Assembly: GCF_963676685.1 (NCBI RefSeq)
Contig: NC_092349.1
Coordinates: forward strand, 55,503,232-55,567,231
Direction: 5' to 3'
From: Mytilus edulis
Lineage: Eukaryota > Mollusca > Bivalvia > Mytilida > Mytilidae
Length of the DNA: 64,000 nucleotides
Shown here: positions 10,385-21,000 of the stretch, piece after piece
How positions within the stretch are numbered: the first letter of the stretch is position 1
Layout of the letters: every line of letters starts with the position of its first letter
Translations under genes and position numbers: made by a program
The notes under the pieces: model-generated
What the model saw: the letters and a program-made list of their open reading frames with translations, nothing else
What the model was told of the DNA's origin: nothing
Databases searched by the model: none

Positions 10385-11045
10385 GTTATTGTATTATGCT
10401 TAGCAACCATACTATTGCAGGCGTTTCATGCATGATATAGCACAAGTAACCGTTACATTTAGCGTTAGACAACACCATATTATTGATACATACCAGCTAG
10501 TTTGTTCCATGTATGACTTTCAGACAGGTACTTTGCGTAGAAACTACCTACCAACATGGATTTTACAGAGCAAACATACTATTTTTTATGCAGGCGTTTT
10601 ATGCATGTTTTTGCACAAATAACTGTTACATTGAGTGTCTGACAACATGTACATGCTAGTTTTTGAGATGCATCAGTTATAAAGTGTTATTTTCAATGAA
10701 ATTTAGTAAGCAACCATACTATTTCAGCACTTACTATATCTATTTGCCCCCATTACTTACATTTAGTTTTTGAAAACATGTTATTGATACGAACAAACTG
10801 GTTTGTTCCATGCAGCAGTTTCAGACTGGTATTTTGCTTAGAAACTACTTAACAACGAGTGTTTTACATATCAACCATACTATTTCAGGGAAATGAAGTA
10901 TGCATTTGCATATAACACTTTCATTGTATGACAACATCAAAATATTCCTACATACAAGTTACATTGCCTCTTGATAAGTTTTGATTCAAACTTTCATCTG
11001 AAACTTCCTAGCAAAGTTGATTTTGCATAGCAATTAATTTTTGTT
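10385..11045 (+). repeat. Diverged ~155 bp tandem repeat
   Basis: Four to five degenerate units. Each has '(c/a)aaccatactatt' (10405, 10569, 10711, 10873), a 'gttacattta' block, 'gacaacat', 'ttgttccatg', 'tttcagac(a/t)ggta' and 'gaaacta(c)cta'. Divergence is high, so the array is old. The spacing of roughly 150-165 bp is close to that of the 158 bp family, but I see no clear sequence match. Confidence 0.65.
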
Positions 11046-11627
11046 ATCTCTTTTTGTGTGTAGAAATCATATGATTTATTTCCACATATCCAAGGTATTA
11101 TTCCTTTATATAAGCTGCAGTAACTTTCCTAATAAACCAGCATACCAATGTGTGTAACTCAGGATTTGGACAGCATACTATTATAATAAGTGCATGTTTG
11201 TAAAAGAAGATGCATCGTTTCAGCATTGCCTTTCTTTGTATGTCTAGTTTTTGTACAGATGGGTAGAGTAATTGTGATTGTTTGTTGTACATTATTTACT
11301 GCAGTAATTTTGAAAAATTCTGTGTATTGTTTCTGAAGTAAACTCACAAAAAGGATAAGTAACTGCAAACAATCAGTCTCAACTTTTTCTGGTAAATAGT
11401 TTTTCCTGTTAATTCTTCAAATAATAATTATATTTTACACAAATTCTATATAATAAATAAAGTGTCACATTTTCTATGTTTTCAGCTGACAACACTCTGT
11501 TGATTATAAAAATGAAATATTTCATCTCTGTTTCATGACACATTTTTTAAGAAATAGATGTTAAAGTGTCATCCTATTTTTAACAGATTTTATTTGGTAC
11601 TAAAGAAGAAAATAACAAAACCATAAA
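11046..11627. other. Unassigned DNA flanking the inverted 158 bp array
   Basis: AT-rich, with no ORF of interest and no splice pairs that I would trust. Confidence 0.4.
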
Positions 11628-12437
11628 ATGTTAATAAGTAAAATAGTACAAGAGTTGTCTCCCATTGGAATTGAACCAATCTACAATAAATGTATTCTCC
11701 TTCAGATGAAGACTTTTTATGTACTGGTTAGTGCTTAGTAAAAATAATATTTCCATCACCATAGGATTAAATATCTTAAAGGAAAATGTTAATAAGTAAA
11801 ATAGTACAAGAGTTGTCTCCCATTGGAATTGAACCAATCTACAATAATTGTATTCTCTTTCAGATGAAGACTTTTTATGTACTGGTTAGTGCTTAGTAAA
11901 AATAATATTTCCATCACCATAGGATTAAATATCTTAAAGGAAAATGTTAATAAGTAGAATAGTACAAGAGTTGTCTCCCATTGGAATTGAACCAATCTAC
12001 AATAAATGTATTCTCCTTCAGATGAAGACTTTTTATGTACTGGTTAGTGGTTAGTTAAAAAATAATATTTCCATCACCATAGGATTAAATATCTTAAAGA
12101 AAAATGTTAATAAGTAGAATAGTACAAGAGTTGTCTCCCATTGGAAATGAACCAATCTACAATAATTGTATTCTCTTTCAGATGAAGACTTTTTATGTAC
12201 TGGTTAGTGGTTAGTTAAAAAATAATATTTCCATCACCATAGGATTAAATATCTTAAAGGAAAATGTTAATAAGTAGAATAGTACAAGAGTTGTCTCCCA
12301 TTGGAATTGAACCAATCTACAATAATTGTATTCTCCTTCAGATGAAGACTTTATATGTACTGGTTAGTGGTTGGTAAAAAACAATATTTCCATCACTAGA
12401 GGATTCATTAACAGCAGGAAAATGTTAATGAAGAAAA
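11628..12437 (-). repeat. 158 bp tandem array, minus orientation
   Basis: Five units of the same family as at 4-5 kb, in reverse complement ('aagagttgtctccc', 'ggaattgaaccaatctac', 'gtattctccttcagatgaag'). On the minus strand the array begins with the same irregular unit ('ttttcctgctgttaatgaat' near 12430) as the plus-strand array. Both arrays therefore keep the same left end of a common ancestral element. Units within this array are very similar to each other, indicating recent homogenisation. Confidence 0.85.
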
Positions 12438-12516
12438 TAGTTAATGAAGTCTCCATATTTATTCTAAAACTGAAAACAAAACCAGTAATGTCAGTAATAT
12501 TTACAATTTTCTTTAC

Positions 12517-12648
12517 CTTTAACGTCTTCTAACATATGTTGTAGTCTTGCATTAAAAACGCTCTGTACTGGTTGTCAACAGGAACAATAGCATGCATTGA
12601 CTTTAATAGACTATTATAAATTTCTTGTCCATCAAATTGAAGATTTTC
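12517..12648 (-). pseudogene. Splice-flanked exon with a frame break, unrecognised
   Basis: On the minus strand a strong acceptor ('tttctttattttgtcag') and a strong donor ('AAAG|gtaaag') bound a 132 bp exon. Its first frame reads ENLQFDGQEIYNSLLKSMHA, continues to VPVDNQYR, and then meets TAG. Shifting frame after NQYR gives VFNARLQHMLEDVKG to the donor, so one small indel would explain both halves. The exon composition is clearly coding-like. I do not recognise the protein. It is either a pseudogene exon or a sequence error in a real one. It lies between the inverted 158 bp array and the 13 kb minisatellite. Confidence 0.5.
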
Positions 12649-12659
12649 CTGACAAAATA

Positions 12660-13054
12660 AAGAAATATAAATACTATTCTTTCAATGCTATTATTCATTT
12701 TACAACGATATTTTCAAAAACTTACAATTCAGCTTGAAATTAAAATTTAATCAATTGTGATGTATATTTGGGATGTAGGTAACCACAGTTTTGGCTATAA
12801 ACTAAAAATAACTGTCATACAAGTGGGAGGTTGAGTTAGCATAAAAAAACGTTTACTTGTACTAAGTAAGAAATATGATACATTTTTTGTTGTATATATT
12901 GTGAAACAATTAATTTGTCATATTTTAACGGACTTTCCCCTACAAAAAATTAACATTGGAATTTGAAGTTTTTAATAATCACTTTTTTATAAATGAAGTT
13001 AAATTGTTGTTTTCAGTCAAGTTAGATTATTTGAAAATCCCACATAACAGCCTT
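12660..13054. other. Unassigned DNA
   Basis: AT-rich stretch between the exon candidate and the minisatellite. Nothing recognised. Confidence 0.35.
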
Positions 13055-14490
13055 GATATAACAAACAACAATAGTGAGGTTAAAATATATCATTTCAATC
13101 CGTATCAGCCTTGATAGAACAAACAACAATAGTGAGGCTGATAATGGATAATTTCAAACCATAACAGCCTTGATAGAACACACAACAATAGTAAGGCTGA
13201 TAATGGATAATTTCAAACCATAACAGCCTTGATAGAACAAACAACAATAGTAAGGCTGATAATGGATAATTTCAAACCATAATAGCCTTGATAGAACAAA
13301 CAACAAAAGTGGGGTTGATAATGGATAATTTCAAACCATAACAGCCTTGAAAGAACAAACAACAATAGCATGAAAAGTAAGGCTGATAATGGATAATTTC
13401 AAACCATAACAGCCTTGATAGAACACACAACAATAGTAAGGCTGATAATGGATAATTTCAAACCATAACAGCCTTGATAGAACACACAACAATAGTGAGG
13501 CTGATAATGGATAATTTCAAACCATAACAGCCTTGATAAAACACACAACAATAGTAAGGCTGATAATGGATAATTTCAAACCATAACAGCCTTGATAGAA
13601 CAAACAACAATAGTAAGGCTGATAATGGATAATTTCAAACCATAACAGCCTTGATAGAACACACAACAATAGTAAGGCTGATAATGGATAATTTCAAACC
13701 ATAACAGCCTTGATAGAACAAACAACAATAGTAAGGCTGATAATGGATAATTTCAAACCATAACAGCCTTGATAGAACAAACAACAAAAGTGGGGTTGAT
13801 AATGGATAATTTCAAGCCATAACAGCCTTGATAGAATAAACAACAATAGTAAGGCTGATAATGTATAATTTCAAACCATAACAGCCTTGATAGAACAAAC
13901 AACAATAGTAAGGCTGATAATGGATAATTTCAAACCATAACAGCCTTGATAGAACAAACAACAATAGTAAGGCTGATAATGGATAATTTCAAACCATAAC
14001 AGCCTTGATAGAACAAACAATAATAGTGAGGCTGATAATGGATAATTTCAAACCATAACAGCCTTGATAGAACAAACAACAAAAGTGGGGTTGATAATGG
14101 ATAATTTCAAACCATAACCATGATAACAGCCTTGATAGAACAAACAACAATAGTAAGGCTGATAATGGATAATTTCAAACCATAACAGCCTTGATAGAAC
14201 AAACAACAATAGTGAGGCTGATAATGGATAATTTCAAGCCATAACAGCCTTGATAGAACACACAACAATAGTAAGGCTGATAATTGATAATTTCAAACCA
14301 TAACAGCCTTGATAGAACACACAACAATAGTAAGGCTGATAATGGATAATTTCAAACCATAACAGCCTTGATAGAATAAACAACAATAATTGGGTTGATA
14401 ATGGATCATTTTAAACCATAACAGCCTTGATAGAACAACCAACAATAGAGAGGTTGAAAAGGGATCATTTTAAACCATAACAGCCTTGAT
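13055..14490 (-). repeat. ~60 bp minisatellite, distant inverted relative of the 5-6 kb array
   Basis: About 24 copies of a 59-61 bp unit: 'ataacagccttgatagaaca', 'aacaacaatagtaaggctga', 'taatggataatttcaaacc'. Each unit contains AGCCTT ... AAGGCT, so it can fold. The reverse complement of the 5-6 kb unit ('gaggctgataaatccc...', 'cagccttcataacaacc', 'attaacaaagta') can be aligned with this unit over most of its length at low identity. This suggests one ancient minisatellite family in two orientations. Confidence 0.85.
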
Positions 14491-14627
14491 CATTTGATAA
14501 AACACACACTGGTTGTGCATGTTTTTTTTAATCATTGAAATTTCCTTTGGAACATGTCCAACTGGGATGCTGAGAAAAAGACACCAAATCTACTTTAAAT
14601 AATTTTTTGGCATTTTATATAAATAAT

Positions 14628-14728
14628 TTACAAAAACCTTTCACGTTTCAATCTTCTTTTTCCTTTTGATTTGTCAGCTACCTCTTTTTCCAATCCACCA
14701 TTGAGCACACATTTCACCTTTCTAATAT
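14628..14728 (-). CDS. Terminal exon of an unrecognised gene
   Basis: On the minus strand 'ttttacttttgtacag' is followed by 101 bp that read, after a 2 base partial codon, IRKVKCVLNGGLEKEVADKS and then a basic tail (KGKRRLKRERFL) and TAA. The exon is coding-like in composition and ends in a strongly basic C-terminus suited to a nuclear or nucleolar protein. I cannot name the family. It begins in phase 1, while the other minus-strand exon candidate at 16003-16072 ends in phase 2. The two are therefore not directly adjacent exons in one transcript unless a further exon lies between them. Confidence 0.45.
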
Positions 14729-14983
14729 CTGTACAAAAGTAAAAAAAAGCTTCAGTTCAGTTTGTGTCCAAATACTGTTTTTAACATTAAAATGGGCTAA
14801 AATGTTGCCAACTCTACACTTGACAAAATAATGTTGTTAGTATAGGCAAATGCATATAATTTTGTAATACTAAGATTAATAAAATTAGTTCTTGGTGATT
14901 CTGTGCTACCAAAAAGAGACAAATAACAAAAGATTGGTATTTAGCTCATTGATTTCATATTCTTTTCACTTTTTATACTGCAG

Positions 14984-15088
14984 CTAGAACATGTAGAACC
15001 CTTCATGTTGTCTTTAGCTACCAAATATATTTACAAAGAGATATTTCATGCTCTGTTGTTTTCATGTCACAATATCATGTTATTTTAA
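14984..15088 (+). CDS. Possible terminal exon, unrecognised
   Basis: A good plus-strand acceptor ('ttcactttttatactgcag') precedes LEHVEPFMLSLATKYIYKEI and then FHALLFSCHNIMLF and a stop. The first 25 residues look like an amphipathic helix in real protein. The last ten are AT-rich and could be intron read-through. I do not recognise it. It lies on the strand opposite to the exon at 14628, so at least two genes or gene relics meet here. Confidence 0.3.
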   Translation, partial: LEHVEPFMLSLATKYIYKEIFHALLFSCHNIMLF

Positions 15089-15683
15089 TTACAATTAAGG
15101 GTTTGTTAAGGGATCAACCATTATATCTTTGTGATAACATATTCATAAACAATAACTGTTTAGTGTCTTTAAATATCAGCTGTATTTGTATGAAGCTAGG
15201 AAACAGGTGTAATGCAAGCTTTAGCAAGCTATTATTCCTGTTTCGAGCAAGTAAAAAAAATACAGCTAATACAATGTATTAAAAGACACTAAACAGTTAT
15301 TGTCTTTATCCTGCAATTAATTCTGTATATTGGTTGTGATTTGAAAGACAAAAAAACTCACATTTTCTGCATTTATTTTTCAATTTTAAATGTATGCTGA
15401 AATTGACATGGTGATTTGGTTACACAATCATACACATTCAAGTTTTGAAATCTGCAATTGACATCGTAGAAACGACTGCTGTTCATGTGTGTATGTTATC
15501 AGAAAATTTGTGTAATTCTTGTAGCTTTAAAGAAACGTTTGAAAACAAACAGAACCTATCAAAGTAATTCTTATTTCCCATAAGGTCAAACAATACATCA
15601 TTGGAATGTGACTGCAATACACATTCTGAGATGGTTAAACGACAAACTAGTTTATGAGGCTCCCTTACAAGTAGACCCATGTT

Positions 15684-15826
15684 AGCAACACTCTGAAACC
15701 GATTGTGGATGGGCGAGTGTCATATGCTGCCCAGATGTCTGAGGGCTATGTGTATTTAGCTTTAGTGCAGAATGCAGTCATCTACTACAGATTCAATGAT
15801 TCATCTAACATAAACACATCGTTCTG
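15684..15826 (+). CDS. Probable internal exon, unrecognised
   Basis: The sequence 'catgttag' precedes an open frame reading TLKPIVDGRVSYAAQMSEGY and then VYLALVQNAVIYYRFNDSSN. It ends at a consensus donor ('TTCTG|gttagt'). This is the only open frame of the six over the segment, and G+C is well above the flanks. The frame stays open to about 15980, but composition becomes A-rich after the donor. I see no signal peptide or known motif. It may be part of a secreted or adhesion-type protein, but no function can be assigned. Confidence 0.4.
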
Positions 15827-16002
15827 GTTAGTCAACTGCCCAGCTGATCAACCTGGCCCTAAAAGCAGCTGTTGTGGAGTCCATATGAAAAAGAAACATC
15901 AAAATAGTAAAAAAAACAAACCAAACCAACTCACAAAACTAAGATGGCAGCCTACAAAAAAAGGCATCTTCACCTGTTAACCTTATTTAATTTCAAACTC
16001 AC

Positions 16003-16072
16003 CTGCCATTGTATTGCATAAAATGCAGAGAGACGTCAATCGTGTCAATGTTTGCAAATGAACACAAAGAAT
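16003..16072 (-). CDS. Possible small internal exon, unrecognised
   Basis: The minus strand shows 'tatggctag' then 70 bp reading SLCSFANIDTIDVSLHFMQY-NG and a perfect donor ('GGCAG|gtgagt'). The exon starts with two bases of a split codon and ends with two. It is short, so chance is possible, but the donor is strong. I do not know the gene. Confidence 0.3.
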
Positions 16073-16775
16073 CTAGCCATAATCATATGAGAAACAAAAA
16101 TTGTGTGAACAGCTAATGTGGATTTTTTAGAAAATGTCATGATTTATGACTTTCAGTTTATTTCATGTATCTAAAGTGAAAGAATACAAGGTACAGTACA
16201 GAAATTGGACAAACATGCCACTGATACATGTGTATGTGACAAAACAACATCAGCTTGTACTGCATTACATGTAACAGTATCGTCCCTATCCATTTTAATC
16301 AAATAAATTTGTCTCGCAGGCCTCCAGAATTAAGTGTTCACCCCAAGAAGCTGAACTGAAATTAGGTGTAAAAATTCTGGATCAGTGGCTGGTGCTAAGT
16401 ATAGTCTATAGATATGTTCCAGACCATACATGTTATACACCTTGTCGCTAATCCCGCTAACCCCGCCGCTTGAACTTTTGACGCATACAACAATCGCTTT
16501 TCCATTGTAGCGTTAGATGTTTTGTTTTATGACGTAAAAATTTTACGGGAACCTGTGCGATATCCAGTAAAAAATGAATTTGGTGTTTTTACTGTCTTCT
16601 GGTTGGTTACAATTATTAGTTTTATTTTCAATGTTGTCAATTTTGCTGGCGACATGCCCACTCTGACGTTGTGTATTCAAACGCCAACATGTGCATGATG
16701 TGTGTACGTTGTTATTGTTAATATAAAAAATATAAAAAGTTTTTTGAGCCTTATTTTTGATAGAAATTTATTTAT

Positions 16776-16920
16776 AATGAATGGCAATAATTTATTTTGA
16801 TTTTATTGAACCATAAAACTAATTTTTGACTCTTCACATTTTACATAATCCGCTTCGCGGAAGAAGTCAAAAACTAGTTTTATGGTTCAATAAATTCAAA
16901 ATAAATAACAGCCATTCATT
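16776..16920. mobile_element. Palindromic MITE (~58 bp arms)
   Basis: The left arm 'aatgaatggcaataatttat' running to 'aactaatttttgact' is matched by the right arm 'agtcaaaaactagttttat' running to 'aacagccattcatt'. The loop contains 'ccgcttcgcgg'. It has no coding capacity. Confidence 0.75.
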
Positions 16921-17017
16921 AAATGGCGTTCAAATAGCGATAAGGTCTATTGGATCATATGGTTTAAATTCAAAAAACATTTATCACATTCTTTATTTTA
17001 AGTTTTATTTAAAATAT

Positions 17018-17345
17018 CATAAAAATGTCCTGTACCAAGTCAGGAATATGGCATAGCTCATTTCAGTGTGTGTTACATTTCCTCTTATTATTGAGTGTGG
17101 GTTCACATTACTGTAAGACGTGTCACGGTACTTTTCTAACCCAAATTCATGTGTTTGGTTTAGATGTTATGTTTGTTGACGTTGCTCTCGTGGGATTTTG
17201 TCTGGTGCTTGGTCCGTTTCTATGTGTGTTGCATTTTGATGTTGTGTGGTTGTTCTCCTCTTGTATTTATTGCGTTTCCCTCGGTTTTGTTTTTTGTCCA
17301 TGGATTTATGAGTTTTGAACAGCGGTATACTACTGTTGCCTTTAT
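17018..17345 (+). repeat. Dispersed mussel repeat ('gaacagcggtatactactgt' family)
   Basis: Runs from 'tcctgtaccaagtcaggaat' through 'tgttctcctcttgtattt', 'gcgtttccctcggttttg' and 'ccatggatttatgagttttg' to 'gaacagcggtatactactgt'. I recognise this block order from many Mytilus contigs. The apparent 97 aa open frame inside it is repeat sequence. Confidence 0.7.
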
Positions 17346-18117
17346 TTACAAATTGTTATTATTACAAATTTTATGAGATGGATAAAATGAACAAACGAAC
17401 AACTGAAATTAAATATCTGTTGAAATGTATATCTGAATCCTATTTCATGTATTTAGGTACTCTTGCCAAAGGTGACACAAGTATAGCACAACCATTTCCT
17501 GCATAATATACCATGTAGTCCTGGAAATTAGGAGACAAGATTTTCAACCTGTCTTGTATAAATTTGTTAATTTATAGTACAGTGGTCAGTTTATTCATTT
17601 GCTGTATTGAAAAAATAACACAATAATATATTACTTAATCTAAAAACCCAATCACTACTGTAAGCATGGTCGTTGTCTCATCCTTAAAAGTGTTTTCTAT
17701 GTTCAAGTGTCAGTGTCAGTATGTAGGCAATCGTGGTTCCCAAAAATATTAGATTGTCTTGATCACACATGCGTTTGACTGAAAACTTATTCGAAATAAT
17801 TTCTCCCTCAATTTGTTTATTCCGATTTACAGAATAATGTCAATTTTTTTTATTTGAAAGTAAAAAAATAACACTAAATTAATTTTAAATAGTATTTTAG
17901 TTTAATTAATATAAAAATAAAATAGTTTCCCAACCATTCTGAATGTTTTGTAATGGAAACAAACGAAGGCTGATCGCTAAGGTTGATCGCCATATACACC
18001 TTGCTCTAATACCTGTTATTTTGGGAAAAAAACGACAAAAAAGGAGTCCGGATATGATTCCGTCATCAAACTGACTTTTAGTCATAGATATGATTTCCGG
18101 TTTGAAATATGCATAAA
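17346..18117. other. Unassigned DNA
   Basis: No gene recognised. It is AT-rich and its short open frames show no family resemblance. Confidence 0.4.
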
Positions 18118-18718
18118 TACAACCAATCGTATGATAAATAACAAAGATGAAAAATAAATAAGCCAATCAGAGCGTTCTCCATATAATGGTGTTTAGATCG
18201 CAAGAACCACAACTGGAATATTATACCTCCTTATAGAGGACAATTATTTTTCGCCTTTATCTACATGTAAACCACGATTATACTACTTTAATATATAGAT
18301 ACTCTCTGTATTCTGTCTACTGTTTTCTTTGAAATGTTTACTATTTAAGGGGTCATACCAGTTGCATATATATTAAAATAAGTAAAACATGAGACACAAG
18401 TACAACCAACCGTATGATAGATAACAAAAATGAAAAAATGGATAAGCCATTTAGACTGAGCGTTCTCCATATCATGGTGTTTAGATCGCAAGAATCACAA
18501 CTATTCTACCTCCTTAGAGAGGACAATTATTTTTCGCGTTTATCTACATGTAAACTACGATTATACTACTTTAATATATAGAGACTCTCTGTATTCTGCC
18601 AGGGACTTTCTATGTTAGTATAGAAAGTCTGATTCTGTCTACTGTTTCTTTGAAATGTTTACTATTTAAGGTGTCATACTACTTGCATATATATATTAAA
18701 ATAAGTAAAACATGCTCA
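18118..18718 (+). repeat. ~300 bp direct tandem duplication with a mini-foldback insertion
   Basis: 18118-18400 is repeated at 18403-18718, sharing 'gagcgttctccatat', 'ggtgtttagatcgcaaga', 'gaggacaattatttttcgc' and 'tactatttaagg'. The second copy differs by a 33 bp palindromic insertion ('ccagggactttctat' gttagt 'atagaaagtctg', 18607-18639) flanked on both sides by 'attctg', which is a single copy at the same place in the first repeat. Confidence 0.8.
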
Positions 18719-19100
18719 ACTTCATCTAAAATTACCTCGACCAAAAACTTTAACCTGGAGCGGGACAGACAGACGGACGGACGACCGAACGCATGCAATG
18801 GATGCACAGACTAGAAAACATAATGCCCATAAATGGGGCAAAACAAAATATTGGTGAAAGGGAAAATAGTGATTTGGCAAAAATGAAAGTAATGTAGAGA
18901 TTAGAGGAGGCAGGACCATTTTCGGGGCGTCGGGATCGGGGGTTTTTAAGCTCGGGATTTGGGGATTGATCCTTACGGGATCAGGGAATATATTTTTCGA
19001 TTTCGGGACATCTTTAAATTCTGCATCTTGGGATTTCATGGTTATAAGCCCGGGATTTTGGGATCAGGACCCCTCCGACCACCCCTCAAATTAGCCTTAG
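18719..19100. repeat. Dispersed mussel repeat (ggacggac / cgggat-rich)
   Basis: Contains 'gacagacagacggacggacg', 'ataatgcccataaatgggg' and a run of 'cgggat' motifs (18920-19060). I recognise both parts from mussel repeats. The open frames over it are low complexity. Confidence 0.55.
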
Positions 19101-19849
19101 TCGGTCATGTATACATGATTTATATCCTACCAGTGGCATGTTAATAAGGCTCTTAAAAGAAAAAGCACTGAAGGGTTGTCCTAGAAGCATATTTTGTTAG
19201 ACTCATAATGGTCTATATACAAGCAGTTACATTTATTACATGTTTGAAACGGTGCAAATTTTTAATTGATTTAACGAAGCATTGTAGCAAAGGAGAAGAA
19301 TAATTGTAGTCTGAAGCCAGAAACACGAAAATGAATTGAATTTAATAGAAAGGAAACAAATATCTGACTTTGGAAAAAGGGAGAGGGCTTTTGGTACCTT
19401 TTATGAAATTCTTCATACATAATATCTTTTACAAAAAATCATCCTACAACAGTTCACAAGCTGTATGCCCGCGATTTCGCGGGTGTGTTCTAGTGTGTAT
19501 TGAATATAAAGCTAGGTTATAATTGCATTCCAGAATTGAACTTAATTTTAATAAACATGGTACAGTACACCAGTTACAAAATTCAAACTTATATAATAGC
19601 TAAAGTTTTTCAAACACCCATACATGTATGTATAGTTGCATACTTAATTATGTATGATGATGACATTAATTTATATATTAAAACATACAGTTCTATGCAT
19701 ACATTATTTGTACTTACAAAATTACATAGTAACTGAATATCCTATATATTATTGAATCAAAATGCCTCCTTGATCTCTTATATGTGAAATACATTTTCCA
19801 AACACAACCAACATGACCTAGCCACAATTTCAAATTGTTAGCTTTCAGG
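19101..19849. other. Unassigned DNA
   Basis: No gene recognised. A 'cccgcgatttcgcggg' stem-loop lies near 19468-19485 and is a motif frequent in mussel repeats. Confidence 0.4.
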
Positions 19850-20170
19850 AAGTGCCAACTAGACATGCCCAGTCAATATTGTGTAATTCTTGCAATGTTC
19901 TTGCAAACATATATAATGGTCAAAATTTTCTGCAATCTTGCGGTATACATATAGAATGGTCAAAGTTTTCTGTAATCATGCGACAAACATTCTTTATTAT
20001 CGTAAACTTTCTGGCCATCTTACGGAAAACATTGATGTTTCTGCAAACTTGCCGCAAGCTTGCAGCAAAAAGCTGCAATGTTTGCCGGAAGTTTGCAGCT
20101 AGCGGCAAACATCTGCAAACACTATTTTCTGTGTTCCTGCAAACTTTTTGTTTGCTGCAAGCAAACAGTT
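19850..20170. repeat. GCAAAC/GCTGCAA-rich degenerate repeat
   Basis: Made of reiterated 'cttgc(a/c)(g)caaac', 'ttgcagcaaa' and 'ttctgcaatcttgc' motifs in both orientations. Open frames on both strands result from the simple composition. Confidence 0.55.
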
Positions 20171-20202
20171 TAGATCCATAAGGGTGTCACTGATAGCACA
20201 TG

Positions 20203-20454
20203 CATCCACCCATAGCTGTTGTATTTTACAAGGATATTGAATATGATCTTGGAGTGCCTCTCAGTTATTGCCAGCCAATCAAAAGCTATTACTTTTGTCA
20301 CAGATATAGAAAGTTGTCGAAAGAGAACAAAAGAGGCGAGGGTCATGTCTACTATGCTACTTCAAACGATAGGTTTTACCTGACTTTGACAATATACACG
20401 GAAACGCACCATTTGAATATTGGTACACCGAATGTTGCATCAGGTACAAAATGA
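20203..20454 (+). CDS. Short ORF or exon, unrecognised
   Basis: 83 codons starting MHPPIAVVFYKDIEYDLGVP and continuing through SYCQPIKSYYFCHRYRK to GTPNVASGTK and TGA. Composition and residue mix are more protein-like than in neighbouring spurious frames. No signal peptide or domain is recognised. It could be an exon (a 'ccacccatag' acceptor-like site lies just inside the frame) or a relic. Confidence 0.3.
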   Translation, partial: HPPIAVVFYKDIEYDLGVPLSYCQPIKSYYFCHRYRKLSKENKRGEGHVYYATSNDRFYLTLTIYTETHHLNIGTPNVASGTK

Positions 20455-20669
20455 CTCATATCAATAAATAATTACATTAGATGTATGTTTCATTATAATA
20501 CTTTATTCTGATTGGGTAACTGCACATCACATGTTATTCCGTGATCAGTTGCATTGCTCAATACAACTTTTCATTCATGATAACACGTGGTCCAACAATA
20601 AAGTGCACAGGTGAATTAAATAAAAAAATATATAAAATTCGTGTTTTCATGATCATAGCTTAAAAATGT

Positions 20670-20836
20670 AATTATAAGTATTGAATGCTTCTTTTTGTAA
20701 CTTTATAGGGTTGTAAAAGCGTTGACCGTGCGCACATTTTTAGAATGAAGCGCTTCCGCGCTTCATACAAAATGGACTTCGGTCAACGCTTTTACACCCC
20801 AATAAATTTACAAAAAGAAGCATTCAATTCTTAAGT
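20670..20836. mobile_element. Palindromic MITE (~58 bp arms) with inner stem
   Basis: The left arm 'tattgaatgcttctttttgt' running to 'ttgtaaaagcgttgaccg' is matched by the right arm 'cggtcaacgcttttacacc' running to 'acaaaaagaagcattcaat'. A second stem, 'gaagcg' / 'cgcttc', sits in the loop. A poly(A) tract follows at 20838-20852. Confidence 0.75.
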
Positions 20837-21000
20837 AAAAAAAAAAAAAAAACGGAAAGATTTTACAATCTGTACAAAAATACTGCAAAATAAATGCAAA
20901 TATTTTTTTATGATTTTTAGAGAAATGTTTTATTTTGCATAAAGATAATTTAAATAGTTTGGAAAACAAAAATTTGAAATCTGAATACTATGTTATATAT

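Noticed and set aside
17025..17376. Overlapping Cys/Val-rich ORFs
   Set aside because: They lie in a well-known dispersed mussel repeat.
18722..19144. 105- and 61-codon ORFs on opposite strands
   Set aside because: They are low-complexity 'cgggat' repeat sequence, open on both strands.
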